Positions 10,600 to 22,700 of a DNA stretch of 64,000 nt are shown here, piece after piece (position 1 is the first letter of the stretch; each line of letters begins with the position of its first letter). Origin of the DNA: Labia minor (taxonomy: Eukaryota > Arthropoda > Insecta > Dermaptera > Spongiphoridae); contig OY720346.1 of assembly GCA_963082975.1 (NCBI GenBank), positions 32,606,720 through 32,670,719 of the forward strand. The letters are read 5' to 3'. Below the pieces are notes generated by a model that did not search any database, was not told where the DNA came from, and worked only from the letters and a program-made list of their open reading frames with translations. The translations under genes were made by a program, and so were the position numbers.

Positions 10600-13500
10600 T
10601 TAAAGGTTTGACTTTAAATTATGATTATTATCTAGTATAGCATTATTTTGAATTAATTTATTAATTTTTTGTTGACTATAATTATTTTCTAATAATAATT
10701 GTATTGTGTCATCTACAATATGTTTCGGTTTATTATGATATGTTTCAGCTGGGGTTCTATTTAATATTGGAGCTGGGGTTGGATAATTATGTTGTTTATC
10801 ATTGTAAAATGATTTACGATATTTATTATGACTATTTAAATGGACTTCATTAATTTCTAATACAGGTGTTACACATGCATCTGTATTTATAAAAATATCT
10901 ATCCATTCTTGGCGTGTTTTCATTTTAAATGTTTTTTCAAATAATTTTCGTGTTTTTTCATTATTCTCACTAAATTGTGGTGCCTCATCATATGATAAAT
11001 TAAGTCCTTTTAATAAAAGATCATAAAATTGTGGTTCAATAGCACCAACAGCAACATATTTCCCATCTTTTGTTTCATATGTATCATAAAAATGGGCTCC
11101 ACCATCAAGTCTACAAAAATAAAAAGGCATATCACTTTTTTGTCAAAAAAAAAATTACTTAATTTTATTGTTATTTTTATGATATTAATAAAATTCTTAA
11201 CTTCACTCTTTAATTTAACCTAATAATAACTAGTTTTCATGAATGATGGTAATATTATATACATTTTTGAATAGATTTATTTAATAAAATAAACTAATTG
11301 TACTAATTTTTGGCATTTTTTAACTAACTAATAATTATTTTATTACGTTTTAAAATATTTAATATTTCATTTTAATAATAATTTACACATAAAATCACTA
11401 TCACACATTTTTCTGTCGTGCGACGGGGGAAGCATACATCGAAAATTTTTAAGAGTACATAAAAAAGTTTAAGAATTTCTGTGTCTTTTGATGTATAAAT
11501 AAATATTCTACCATTTGTATTACTGTTTTTATTACTCTTCGAAATCCCGTCTACCTATTTCGATGACTCTGTATTTGGGATAACATACGTTTAAAGATTT
11601 GAAACATCATTATAATGGTATCTAAGTGGATGAAGAAAAAAGCTTATAAATAATTTCATTGTAAATAATATTTTATCAACTTTTTTCCTCTAAAAAAATT
11701 ATAAATCATACTTCTCTCTCTAAATAAATTAACACACACACAATTTTTGTTATCTATAATACGGTTAAAGAACACATTCATACTCATTTCGTTTTAATGT
11801 TTTAATTGTATTTTGTTAAAAAAAATTAATAAAATAAAAATTAAAAAATTGACTAACATATTTTCTCCTCTTGGTTTATCTAATAGTGGTGATGATTTAC
11901 ATGCAAATAGCCAACTTGATAAGTAAGCCACACCCTCTGTTAAATTAGCATCAATTATTTGGCCAAGGCCCGTTTGTGTTCGCTCATAAAGCGCATTTAA
12001 TATACCAAATGCACAAATTAAACTACCACCAGCAAAATCTGCTAAAATATTTAAAGGAGGATGTGGTTTATCATTTTTACGACCTAAAAGTGATAAAACT
12101 CCTAAAAAATAAACATAATATTAAAATAACTCTTTAGAATAAATAAATCATAATTAAATAAAATTATACCAGAAATTGCTAAATAATTGATATCATGTCC
12201 AGCCATATTAGAATATGGCCCATCTTGTCCGAATCCAGTTAATCTTGCATAAATCAATTTTGGATTTTCTTTTAAAAGTAATTCAGGTCCAAGTCCAAGG
12301 TTTTCCAAAACACCTTAAATCATTTTTTAAAATAAATCATGATTTAAGCATATTTTACAGCCTTCGCATTTAATATATATTTTTTAAATCTTAAATTCAA
12401 ATGAATATGACGAGGTTCGATGCCTCGGCCTCATTTTCGTCAGACTAGGACTATAACTACGCCTTCTGGTCAAAATGAAAAATTTTAATGACAAAGAATT
12501 AAACATTTTTCGTACCTTTTCTATATGGATCAATTAATACATCAGATCTTTTAGTAAATTCTTTTAATAATTCAATTGCATATTTATTTTTCAAATTTAA
12601 ACGTAATGTTTTTTTACCATATTCAACAGATTTTGGTAAATTTGCTTCTATAAATGAATCTTCGAACTACAAAAAAAAAAGAAAAATTAATAAATAAATA
12701 AATTCATGCAAATTTCAATCATTAGACTGGGTCACTGGTCGGCAACCTGCGGCTCGTGAGCCGCATATGGCTCTTTCTAGATCATGATTTGGCTCTCTAG
12801 TTCCATTCGTAAATATTAATAATTATATTATTTTATTTTCAAAACTCAAAATATTGCAAAAAATAAAACTGCAACACTCGCGGAAAACAATTTATTTAGT
12901 TATTTGAAATCAAAAATAAAATATATACCATCTACCCAACCAACCAAAAATGTTAGTGGCTCTTTAAAAAAAAAAAGGATTTTTGTAAATTGTAACTTTT
13001 GGCTCTTCCGTCTAAAAAGGTTGCCTATCTATGGGCTAAGTTATGGCATCCATATTTTTGGAGACGTTTGCTATTTATATTTTGTAGATAAAGTTGAGAA
13101 AGATAATTGAAATCAAGAACAAACATGACCTTACCTGCAAAAGAAATGAGAAAAAAAGTTCTATTTCACCAAAGACAATGACCCTTGGCACAAGTCTATG
13201 AACAATAGTATATTTGGCTTAAATGAAGAAGAGGTTGCTGGAACTGAAGGCTATTTTAGATTAAAGAACTAAGACAATAAGTTCCAAAAAGATCCTAAAT
13301 AACAGGCACAGTTGCCATTCCATTTTGTTTAATTCAGTTGTAAACGGGGATTCTGTTGAAAATGACATCATTTTTGGGAAAAATAATTTAATTTTTTTTT
13401 TTAATTAAAAGAATTAAAAATTTAAAAAATCAAACAACCCTATGATTCACGTATTTAATCTGAGCAAATATGAACAAATCGTGTCCTACTAGGATTTATA

Positions 13501-14120
13501 ATTATAAAAATAGTCATATATAGTTTGAGTAAGGAGGTACAAACGGGGAAAAATAATTATTGTGTACTTCCATTAATTTATGTAATTATTTTTCCCTGGC
13601 TTTCTCCAACTATATATAATACACAATAACCATTCCCAATTATAACTTGTAATTTATTGTTTATCTTTGAAAATCTTAATGTAATAATTATAGATAATAA
13701 TCATTTTTAAAAATTATATTAGTATCTAATATATATCTAAAAAGCTAGGAAAAATTAATTTTATCTCCCGCAGCTATGTGGGTTCTCCCGCAACTAGGTG
13801 GGTTCATGAAACTTACCTTGACGGATATATGGTTGTATATATAAATATTTTCTTTTGAACATTTGGTAATAATTTTTATAACATAAAATCTAAAATGTAA
13901 TTATTATATATTTGGGCTATACCAAAATATCATTTTTAATTCATATCCCACACACAAAAATATTTACTCCACACCTAACCGATTATTTATATAAATGAAA
14001 ATAGATACATACCTTTTTAACTGATATAATAGAAGCACCGAAATCTCTTAATATCATTCCACAAACAGGTGCAGGTGCAAGTCCTGCAAGTTCAATTACT
14101 TTTATACCTTTTAATGCCAT
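10600..14120 (-). CDS. Amacr: Alpha-methylacyl-CoA racemase, complete, 5 exons
   Basis: CoA-transferase family III enzyme that epimerises 2-methyl-branched fatty acyl-CoAs so that peroxisomal (and mitochondrial) beta-oxidation can proceed. Coding exons on the minus strand are 14120-14013, 12666-12516, 12313-12170, 12101-11858 and 11110-10600. All are GT-AG and in phase, giving 385 residues (human 382). It opens [20 protein letters not shown]. The catalytic histidine is in [14 protein letters not shown] and the catalytic aspartate in [16 protein letters not shown], the two residues that define the racemase. Also present are [27 protein letters not shown] and [10 protein letters not shown]. It ends Ser-Asn-Leu, a weak peroxisomal PTS1-like tail where the human protein ends Ala-Ser-Leu. 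Introns 1 and 2 are AT-rich; intron 1 holds a hAT MITE and a mariner relic. Confidence 0.95.
12407..12480. other. Short GC-richer patch with tRNA B-box-like motif
   Basis: Inside AMACR intron 2. GAGGTTCGATGCCTCGG resembles a Pol III B box (GGTTCGANNCC), but no A box or tRNA fold is evident. It could be a SINE scrap or chance. Confidence 0.2.
12733..13033. mobile_element. hAT-type MITE, aged, in AMACR intron 1
   Basis: The left end CACTGGTCGGCAACCTGCGG and right end AGGTTGCCTATCTATG are degenerate inverted repeats of the common CAGTGGTCGGCAACC family. The 'GGCTC' motif is repeated inside. The flanks GACTGGGT and GGCTAAGT agree at only 5 of 8 positions, as expected for an old insertion. Non-coding. 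Confidence 0.6.
13130..13305 (+). pseudogene. Mariner transposase relic
   Basis: Frame-shifted remains of a mariner transposase lie antisense to AMACR in its first intron. KVLFHQ is followed, after a shift, by DNDPWHKSM, which corresponds to the family text LFHQDNAPCHKS. Further on, [12 protein letters not shown] matches the region past the catalytic domain. The usual YSPDLAPSDY block between them is missing, so an internal deletion is likely. Confidence 0.6.
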
Positions 14121-15497
14121 ATGTATTATTATTATTATTTAATCTAGAAATAAAAAGACTAATTAATATTTCTATTTTAATTTTCAAACCAATAACATCT
14201 AACCTATACAATTTTTAAACCTAATAATATGCTAAAATAAAAATTTAAACAGAAATTTCTATAAATAATTATTTCATTTTATCAATGGCCATTTATTTAA
14301 GAAAGATAATTATTTAAATATATATCTTGAATAAAATTATTTATTTAGACTATTGGATTGATGAATATTAATTAGATTATATTGTTTGATAAAGGTTATA
14401 ATTTATTGGAATTATGTAAAGATTATATAATAAAAAAAAACGATCAATAATATTACAAATAATTTATTCATTAAATTTTAAAATTATAGACTCTAATACT
14501 TATATCATTAATCATTAAATTTATTTTAAAAATCAACAATTACAATTACCTTGAGTATACAATACGATCCCAAAATTCCTAAGACTCCTGTTTTAAAAAA
14601 ATAAGTAAAAGAAATATGTTTAAATAATATATAATAATATATTTCTATAATAAAAAACAATCATTTCAGATTTCAGTGAAAATATAATTTTATGTGTAAT
14701 AAAATATTAAATTATATTTAAGATAGATAATTTAAGATATGCAGTGACAAATACTTTTTTTATTAAAATTAATCATTGTGAATGTACAGATTAATTAATT
14801 TTAATAAAAATATATATGTTAAGATTATTTTTTTCTGGATTCACTTAAAAAGATATCCTGAAAATCAAGAGATTTTTGAAATCATCAAACATTGAGGTGC
14901 GATATTGAATAAAATGCCTCATCTTGACTAAAGGCATCACAAAAAACTATATGTACTATATATACTAATATATGCATATCATTTTAAATAAAAATGTAAA
15001 TTGTGACTTTTCTTAAAAATTATGATTCCATGAATATTTCAATTGAAAAGTGAAATCTTTTATTTAAATCCGAAAATAAAACGAAATATTTTATATAATA
15101 TTCTCAAACTCTCTATTAATCAATTTTCTTTCATTTAGTGACGGAGAGAAAAAAGAATATATATTAACTAAATAATTAATATATTATTAAAACAACTTAT
15201 ATAAAAATTATAAAATTGCAATGTAGTGTGATGGAATAAAGGTAAGAAAATAGTGTTTTAAATTTATTTTATTATAATTTCTTGTTTATAAAAAATATAT
15301 ATTTTTATAAATATATTTAATTAAAATTAATATATAAATAAATTTTTTTACTTTGAATCTAAACATATATACATATATAATAAAAATTGTAATAATTACA
15401 TATCATAAAGAATAGATTGCAATTCTTTGTTTTAGTATTTATTTTCTCTAATTATAAATTTAACTAAATTTATTTATGTTTTAAATCAAAATTTTAA
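14121..15497. other. Intergenic spacer AMACR to MADF gene
   Basis: Upstream of the AMACR start and downstream of the MADF gene stop. It is uniformly AT-rich; I see no reading frame, transposon end or RNA gene in it. Confidence 0.5.
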
Positions 15498-17079
15498 TTA
15501 TCCTGTCTTTGTTTGGTTTGTTTTAGCACGTAAACAACGCAATCGGGCAGTTGTTATTAATGATTGTATATCACCAACAAGAGTAAGTGCATCTTCAATT
15601 GGAAGACATTTCAATTGAGTTGCAACATGTTGTCCAAAATTATTAAATTCATTTATAGGTACAAGTGGTATTTGAATTGGTTGTTGTTGTATTTGATGTT
15701 GTGGTGTAATTTGTTTAATAGTTTTATATACACTATAAGGTTGTGGAACTTTTTTTCTTAATAACCGCAATCGGGGTGATTTTAATGTTGATTTTAATAA
15801 AATTGGTGAGTTTTTTATTTTCTTTTTAGGAGAGACTTCATTTGATATGTTATTATTATCAATATCTGTAATTGGATCATCAATATTTGCTATTTCTTCT
15901 TCATTACTTTCATCTATAAATGACTCTTCATTTTTTGTATTGTTTTGATATGAATTTATCGACTGCAAAAAAAAAATATTTAGTATTAAAATGACACGAT
16001 AAGAAAAGTTAATTGTTTTGTGTAAAAGGTTCTGATGGATATATTTAGTGCAAAAGGTTCTGATGGATATATTTAGTGCAAAAGTTGTTTTCTCTAAAAA
16101 CGTACCAGAAAAATATTAAAAAAAATATTCTCATTCAAATATAATTAATTTGTCAAAGCAGACAAAAAAAAACTTAATAAATTATTAATCCTTAAATAAT
16201 AAACAATCACATAATACAGGCCTCAAAAAATCGTTTCATTATTGTGGCGATTATATTAATATATATTTAATTTAACAATACTCAAGTGGCACCCAAAAAG
16301 TTTAGAAAATATCAATAAAATGATATTAGTATTATGATTCGGCGGGCCGCATGCAACCTGAGGTCCGCGTGTTGCTCACCCCTGATCTAGGATGTCTTCA
16401 ATGTTTACTCGTTTTATTTTAACTGCATATTAAAATGAAAGTATAAACCAAATTGAAAATTCAAATCCAAATTAATACTTTTTTTTAAAAATATTTATTA
16501 TTTAAGATAATGATAGATAGAAACACAACATTCAATAATCATTTATTAATTTTTTTTAAATAAAAATAAAAGTTGTATTGTATATCTTGAATGAGAAAAT
16601 GTTTAAAATAAACGTAAATATTTACATTTTAATATGAAATTAATGTTTACTTTTTGATTATTCTACCAACATAACATTTTCATATAATATAATATATATA
16701 TATATAATTTAAAATTAAAAAAACTTGCCCGTGTTGGTTCAACATAATCTTCCAGATTTTCACTTAAAAAACTATCAGCAATTAAAAACCATGCCAATTT
16801 TGGTTCATAGATTTGTCCAGTCTCTGATTCCATCGACTTTTTGATTTTAGCAACCTCTTGATTGTATGTGCACCTTAAACTCCTGATTTTAGCACGAAGT
16901 ACTTTAACATCATTTATTCCTATTAATGGCAACAATTGCAATTCTGCTTCTTCTCTTTTTTGTCGATTTTTAAATTCGGATGATGATTTTTTCCATAGAC
17001 ATGGAAATCGTCTATAATGTTCTAAAAATTGAATTGTCCAATCTACACGATCGTGCATTTGATACAAACTATATTCCAT
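15498..17079 (-). CDS. MADF-BESS domain protein, 2 exons, GC-AG intron
   Basis: Probable DNA-binding transcriptional co-regulator of the insect MADF/BESS family. Exon 1 is 17079-16729 and exon 2 is 15962-15498, giving 271 residues. The N-terminal MADF domain (residues about 13-105) shows WTIQFLEHYRRFPCLW, KVLRAKIRSLRCTYNQEV and YEPKLAWFLIADSFL. Exon 2 is an acidic, Ser/Asn-rich linker followed by a Lys/Arg-rich stretch, then FGQHVATQLKCLPIEDALTL near the C-terminus, which fits a BESS protein-interaction motif. The usual GT donors near the end of exon 1 break the frame. The donor CGG|GCAAGT joins in phase zero to the TTTTGCAG acceptor at 15963, so a GC-AG intron is the best reading; a weaker GT after EDY would also keep frame. 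The specific family member cannot be named. Confidence 0.85.
16028..16083. repeat. 28-bp tandem duplication
   Basis: The unit beginning GGTTCTGATGGATATATTTA occurs twice in a row in the MADF gene intron. Confidence 0.85.
16140..16384. mobile_element. Truncated hAT-like element
   Basis: Ends GTTGCTCACCCCTG at 16384, with a subterminal GGCGGGCCGC. The body resembles 8000-8200, so it belongs to the same family as the outer element of the JMJD4 intron nest. No matching left end was found. Confidence 0.6.
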
Positions 17080-17965
17080 TATTATTTTATTATTATTATT
17101 ATGTTAAAATAATTTAAATTTTTTTCCAATATAATTTGATAGTTACTATCAACAAATATTAACTATCTAATAAAACCATCTATAAAACTGTTGTGAAAGT
17201 GTGATAGCTGGTGATTAGATATAGCAAATAAGATGAAACAAGGGTGTAAACAGTTACACACATGTTGACATATTGCGCCCTCATGGAAAAAGCGGAGAAA
17301 TAAAAAAACTGAAAAAATCTTGGTTCTCAGTTTAAAAGTGCCACTTATTTAAATAATCGTGGAATCACAACAGTTCTGTACAAAAAAATAATTGCATTAA
17401 TAAAATAAGTAAAAAGTATAAATTATTGCTATTGTACTGTTCAAATTGAAACAAAACATAGGAATATTTTTGACAAATTATTTAATTAAATTAAAAATAA
17501 CTAGATTTTTAATTATTAACTAGTTTCAATCTCGCAAGAGATAGTCGCGAGTGGATTTTTTCAATATTAAAATTCTAATTCACGAGTTTTAATATAATAA
17601 CTCATTATGACAAAATTATAATGTACTCAATACTCAATAACACAGACTATCCATATATTATTTCATTAACATGAAATCAAACTGAATGATTTATTAAGTT
17701 TTTTTTTTTAATTTGAATTTTAAAAAATAAGAAATAATGTAGTATACATTCAAAATAGTTAATTTTATTATAAGATAATGATAGATAAAAAAAATTAAAT
17801 TTTCATTGATATGATCAATTTAGAATATTATGAATTATTTTAGGGTTGTTTTAAGGTAATTTTTGGAAATGAAATCAGGACTGGGCAGTAATGCTAGTTT
17901 TTTGTAACGGGAACTGTAACTAACGGGTCTGATAAAATTGAATAAAACACAAGATGTGTGTGAGA

Positions 17966-18246
17966 TATTAACGAACTTTATTTTTTATTTTAAAGGCCCA
18001 TTTATGCCATTATGGATGGAATATGACATCGTCCAAATGTCCGCCGAGGCTTCATATGGTGGCACGAATCCGAGAGTCCAATTTTTAATGACTCTGCTGC
18101 ATAGATCCGGCTGTATCTGAGCGATAGCCTGCGTTATGTTGGCTTTTAGGGCTACGGTCAATTGTGGCTTATTAGAATAGACCTGTGACTTCAGAAAACC
18201 CCACAAGAAAAAGTCTAGCGGAGTCAAATCACACCATCTTGATTAC
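17966..18246 (-). pseudogene. Mariner/Tc-type transposase C-terminal fragment
   Basis: Reads RWCDLTPLDFFLWGFLKSQV, then a helical stretch ending IKNWTLGFV, on the minus strand. This is the last third of a widespread insect DDE transposase in which the DLTPLDFFLWG block holds the final catalytic acid. Nothing upstream survives, so it is a dead 5'-truncated copy. Confidence 0.75.
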
Positions 18247-18581
18247 CTAAATATGATTTATTATATCACATTGAGAAAATATTATTACACTTATTTTTAT
18301 ATTATTTCAAAACATAACTTTATTCGACTAAACATTACTTATGTCTTCACATTATAAATATACTTAAAGAGAAAATGTATAAAAAATGTATAAAGAGAAT
18401 CTCTGTTTGATACAATTGATGAGTATCAAAAATTAATTTATCGACATCTTTAAAGCAGAAAAATGATTGTTTTAATATTTTTTAGTTAAAGGTATAGTTT
18501 AAAAAAGTATATGATATATGTTTCAAAAGATGATTTTGACCATATTAAAATTAAATTAATTTATAAAGTTTTTTCATATTA

Positions 18582-18763
18582 AGCCGCGTCCACACTATGT
18601 CGATCGACACCGATCGACAATGTCGAACAAGTCTGGACGTGTCGCTAGACATTGTTGAGCGGTGTCGAGTCGAACGCAACCCGAATCAGGTCGGTCCGGA
18701 TCAAAGACAGTCGAGTCCGGTCGAGTCGAAGTCGGTGTCGATCGACATAGTGTGGACAAGGCT
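18582..18763. mobile_element. 182-bp MITE, PIF/Harbinger-like
   Basis: Inverted ends of 32 bp (18582-18613 and 18732-18763) differ at two positions and start AGCC-NN-GTCCACACTATG. They are flanked by TTA on both sides (18579-18581, 18764-18766). A 3-bp TTA/TAA duplication with GTCCACAC-type ends is the PIF/Harbinger pattern. The interior is far richer in GC than its surroundings and contains repeated GTCGA words. Non-coding. Confidence 0.75.
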
Positions 18764-19763
18764 TTATGGGGCTCCTACAAATAGAGACCAAAACTACTAT
18801 CAATCAAGGACATAGCGAGAGGGGTGCAAGGGGACATCATGCTCAGGTGCTACTCACAATGGGAAGTCAAATGGTCTGCAAAACAAAAAATTGCTGGATA
18901 ATTTTTATTTTTATTATAATTGATTTCTAGAAAATATATTTTAAATTTAGTGACACTTTTTTTTAAATATTTCTTTATAAATATATAAAATACATAAAAG
19001 GTATATTTTGAACTAATTTTAGATGTTCAAATATACATTTCAAAATCTAGTCTTATTTTCTCAACTACATTTTTTGTCTCAAATTTGAAGCCTATCTTGA
19101 GCCTATGGCTTTATTTTATTTATTTTATTTTATTAATTTGTGAGTATATTTTACTAAAAAAGTATTGTGGCCCAGGGGCTAATTAAGCTCACTTCCCTAC
19201 TGGAACTACTAAAAGTTTTTAGAAAGGAAAATAAATCCAGAATTTATTGGAAATTTCTATAATTTGTTTATGATTGATTTTATTATTGTCATCTATTTAT
19301 TAAATCTTAGGTCCAAGTATTCGGAAATGATGTATCAGCTGAAATGCACAAAAATTAAATAAATGTAATTTCACCGAAAGTTTAAAAATTATTTTTTTAT
19401 TAAGTTTTATATTTTTTAGTATTCATAACTTATTAACTTGATAACGATTGCAGAAGTAGCAATCGAAACGTTGTGTATTTTTTGTATTTTTTTGAATAAT
19501 TTTACAATAAAATATATCAATATGTGGTTTTATTTACAAAATTCCCTTATAAATATATTATATATTTTTTCATTGAAATATTATTTATTTATTTATTATC
19601 TATAAATATATTAGTATATATATATATATATATGTTTGAAAAAGACGAACTCTTAGCGGGCTTAATATTTTCAACCAATCAGATGCCAACACATGAGCAC
19701 CACGGAATTCATATGCCAAAATTACAGCAATTCTAGCAATATACAAAATTATTACTCGCCGCA

Positions 19764-22700
19764 ATGACAAAAAGTTCTATTATTTATCTTTCATGTATTT
19801 TAAATTTATTCCTTTTATGTATAATCACAGTATATGCTTCGTAAGTATTTTTATTTTAATTTTTAATTTACAATAACATTTTTTAATAAATTATTTTATT
19901 TTTAGTCGAGATTTTTATGCTATATTACAAATTCCTAAAAATGCAAATACAAATCAAATCAAAAAGGCTTATAGGCGATTAGCACGTGAATTGCATCCAG
20001 ATAAAAATCAAGATGACCCGGAAGCATCAAAAAAATTTCAGGACTTAGGGGCGGCTTATGAAGTTTTATCAGATTCTGATAAAAGGGAAATGTATGATCG
20101 ATGTGGGGAAGAGTGCCTTAAAAAAGATGGCATGATGAATGGAAATGATCCATTTGCAAGTTTTTTTGGCGATTTTGGATTTAGTTTCTCTGGTGGGACA
20201 AATAATCAAGAAACATTAAAAGGGGCAAATATAATTATGGACTTGTATGTGTCATTAGAAGAATTATATGTAGGCAATTTTGTTGAGGTTCGTATATATA
20301 TAGATTTTTAAAAAATATTTATAAACAATCCATCGCAATGCTTCATTTATAAATTGAAACTAAAAAGAATTTAGTAAAATCCTGATTATTTTTCTAAAAT
20401 TTTATTGAATTTATTAATAAGACAGAAAATTTTTCATAAGCTTAACTTTATTATCAATTATTTTATTATTATTCAATCCACTCATTATAAATTTTTTACG
20501 AAATTGTATTTTTCTTGATTAAAAATATTTAAAAAACAAACTTTTTCTTTAAGAATAAAATCACAATCAAATAATAGTCTATATTGCTATCAAATTTAAT
20601 TCTACATCGAATTTGAGTTTCTATATTGTTCATAAATAAAAATTAACGTAAAATGTTTAATATAGTTTTTAATTTCTTCTGCTTGGAATTTTTAACTGAT
20701 GTTAAAATATTGGTTTTATGGCTGGTTATTAGTTAATCGACATTTACTAATTATCATCGATCTTGTTAGATTTCCTAGCATCCAGTCTAAGTAGATAGCT
20801 ATACGTAAAATCATGCATATTTATTCCCATAAACAATTATAAACTAAAAATATAAAAAGAGTGTAAACTAGTATACTCATGTGATTTTTCTGTCGTTTTT
20901 TCAGGATATTCATTTTTACTAATTGATTAATGTATTTAGATGAAAAAATTGCATTTTTATTTAATATTTAAGTACGAAATATATAAACTACAATGAACTT
21001 GAACTTGTATACATTTGTTTCATTTAATATCAAATTATCCATCTAATTAAAATTCGAAATTAGATTTTATTTTTAAAAAATTATTTAATTAGTTTATATA
21101 TATATATATATATTTATTTATTTTAGATCACAAGAAATAAACCTGTGATAAAACCGGCTAAAGGTACTCGAAAATGTAATTGTAGACAAGAGATGGTTAC
21201 GAGACATTTAGGCCCTGGACGTTTTCAAATGATGCAACAAACTGTCTGCGATGAATGCCCCAATGTCAAGTAAGTATAAATAATGATAAAATAATATTTA
21301 TTTTGATAAGTTATTCAGAAAGTTATTTCGTTGTTCTTCAAAAGATATTGTTTTATTTTTTACGGGCCAATTCTCTCTGAAACTGAATTGTCACTATTTC
21401 GACAAATGATATAATCAAGATTTCTTTTTATGAATATCTCTCTCTCTCTCTCAATCCAAATATATTTATATTATCGTAAATTGGAGGCTTAGTATGGGTT
21501 GGGTTATAAAAAAAAATGGGCTTAAAATTAATAAAATTGATCTTTAATTTAATTGATAGCACTTTGTTTATTATTAATGGAAAATAGTACGGTCAATCCA
21601 ACGATAAGGGAAGAGATAAATTTGAATTTATTCAGATTAAAATAAAATATTAAATTATAATAAAATTAATATTTAATATGATGAAAGAAATTAATACAGC
21701 ATTAAAGAAAGTATCATGAGAAATTATAACTTAGAAATTAACTATAAAATAAAGTTCATTTTTAATATTTTAATATTATTGATATATCAAATTTTATATT
21801 TGTTTAGCATTTGCAAATAATAAAGGGTCGACCACTTAGCTGTTAATTGTTACTAGAATAGAGTTCAGGGGCAAGGCGGGACAAGTGTTGATTCTCCGGG
21901 CTATTCCTTGCAGTCATTGAATGATGCATCTTCTCTGGGCAGCAGTTTCTATGGCTGGCCTCGATGTATGATCCTGGCACTGTCGTATCATTTAGAGATC
22001 ATGTTTCTCTGTCCCCTTCATCCCGAAGAATGAATCTTTACATTCTTCATTCAATTCAGCAGAATAACTCTTACCCCTTCCTAGCAGTCCTTAGCTACTC
22101 TTCTAATAACTCAATTAATTTATGAGCCTTGAAAAGGTAGACTATGATAATAATATCCCATTCATCAAACAATTCTATTTCAATTACATTGTCCGAATTT
22201 TAGGTCTTTGTTCTAAAATGTGAGTGTACATAAGAATGTCAATATTTGTTTTAAATGTTTATTTATAACATCTTAATGACTTTCCCTATTAAAAGGCATT
22301 TTTAAGATTATATATTACAATATATATGATCTTTTTCTACAAAAATCTCTGAAATAAACTATATATTTATTAACGTTTTGTATTTATTTAATTAAAAAAA
22401 ATTAATTTTCATTCAACAGATTTGTAAATGAAGAACGAATTTTAGAAATTGAAGTTGAATCAGGAATGGTAGATGGACAAGAAATAAAATTTGTTGCTGA
22501 AGGTGAGCCCCATATGGACGGTGAACCAGGTGATTTAATTATGCGTGTTAAAACTATACCACATCCAATATTTGAGAGACGTAACGATGATTTGTACACA
22601 AATGTAACAATTACATTAGAACAGGCATTAATTGGATTTACAATGGATATTATTCATTTAGATGGACATAAAGTAAGATCTATTATATTTTATATGCATA

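Larger units (their letters stand above)
17080..19763. other. Divergent spacer MADF gene / DNAJB11
   Basis: Holds the two promoters, a mariner-type transposase relic (17966-18246) and a 182-bp MITE (18582-18763). A further GC-richer scrap at about 18768-18880 (text AGCGAGAGGGGTGCAAGGGG) looks transposon-derived. The remainder is AT-rich, with nothing recognised. Confidence 0.55.

Noticed and set aside
12407-12480. tRNA gene
   Set aside because: Only a B-box-like word is present; no A box or cloverleaf.
17938-18120. Plus-strand frame over the mariner fragment
   Set aside because: The minus-strand reading matches a transposase; this one matches nothing.
18597-18815. Arg/Asp-rich frame in the 182-bp MITE
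   Set aside because: It runs through both inverted ends of a non-coding MITE.
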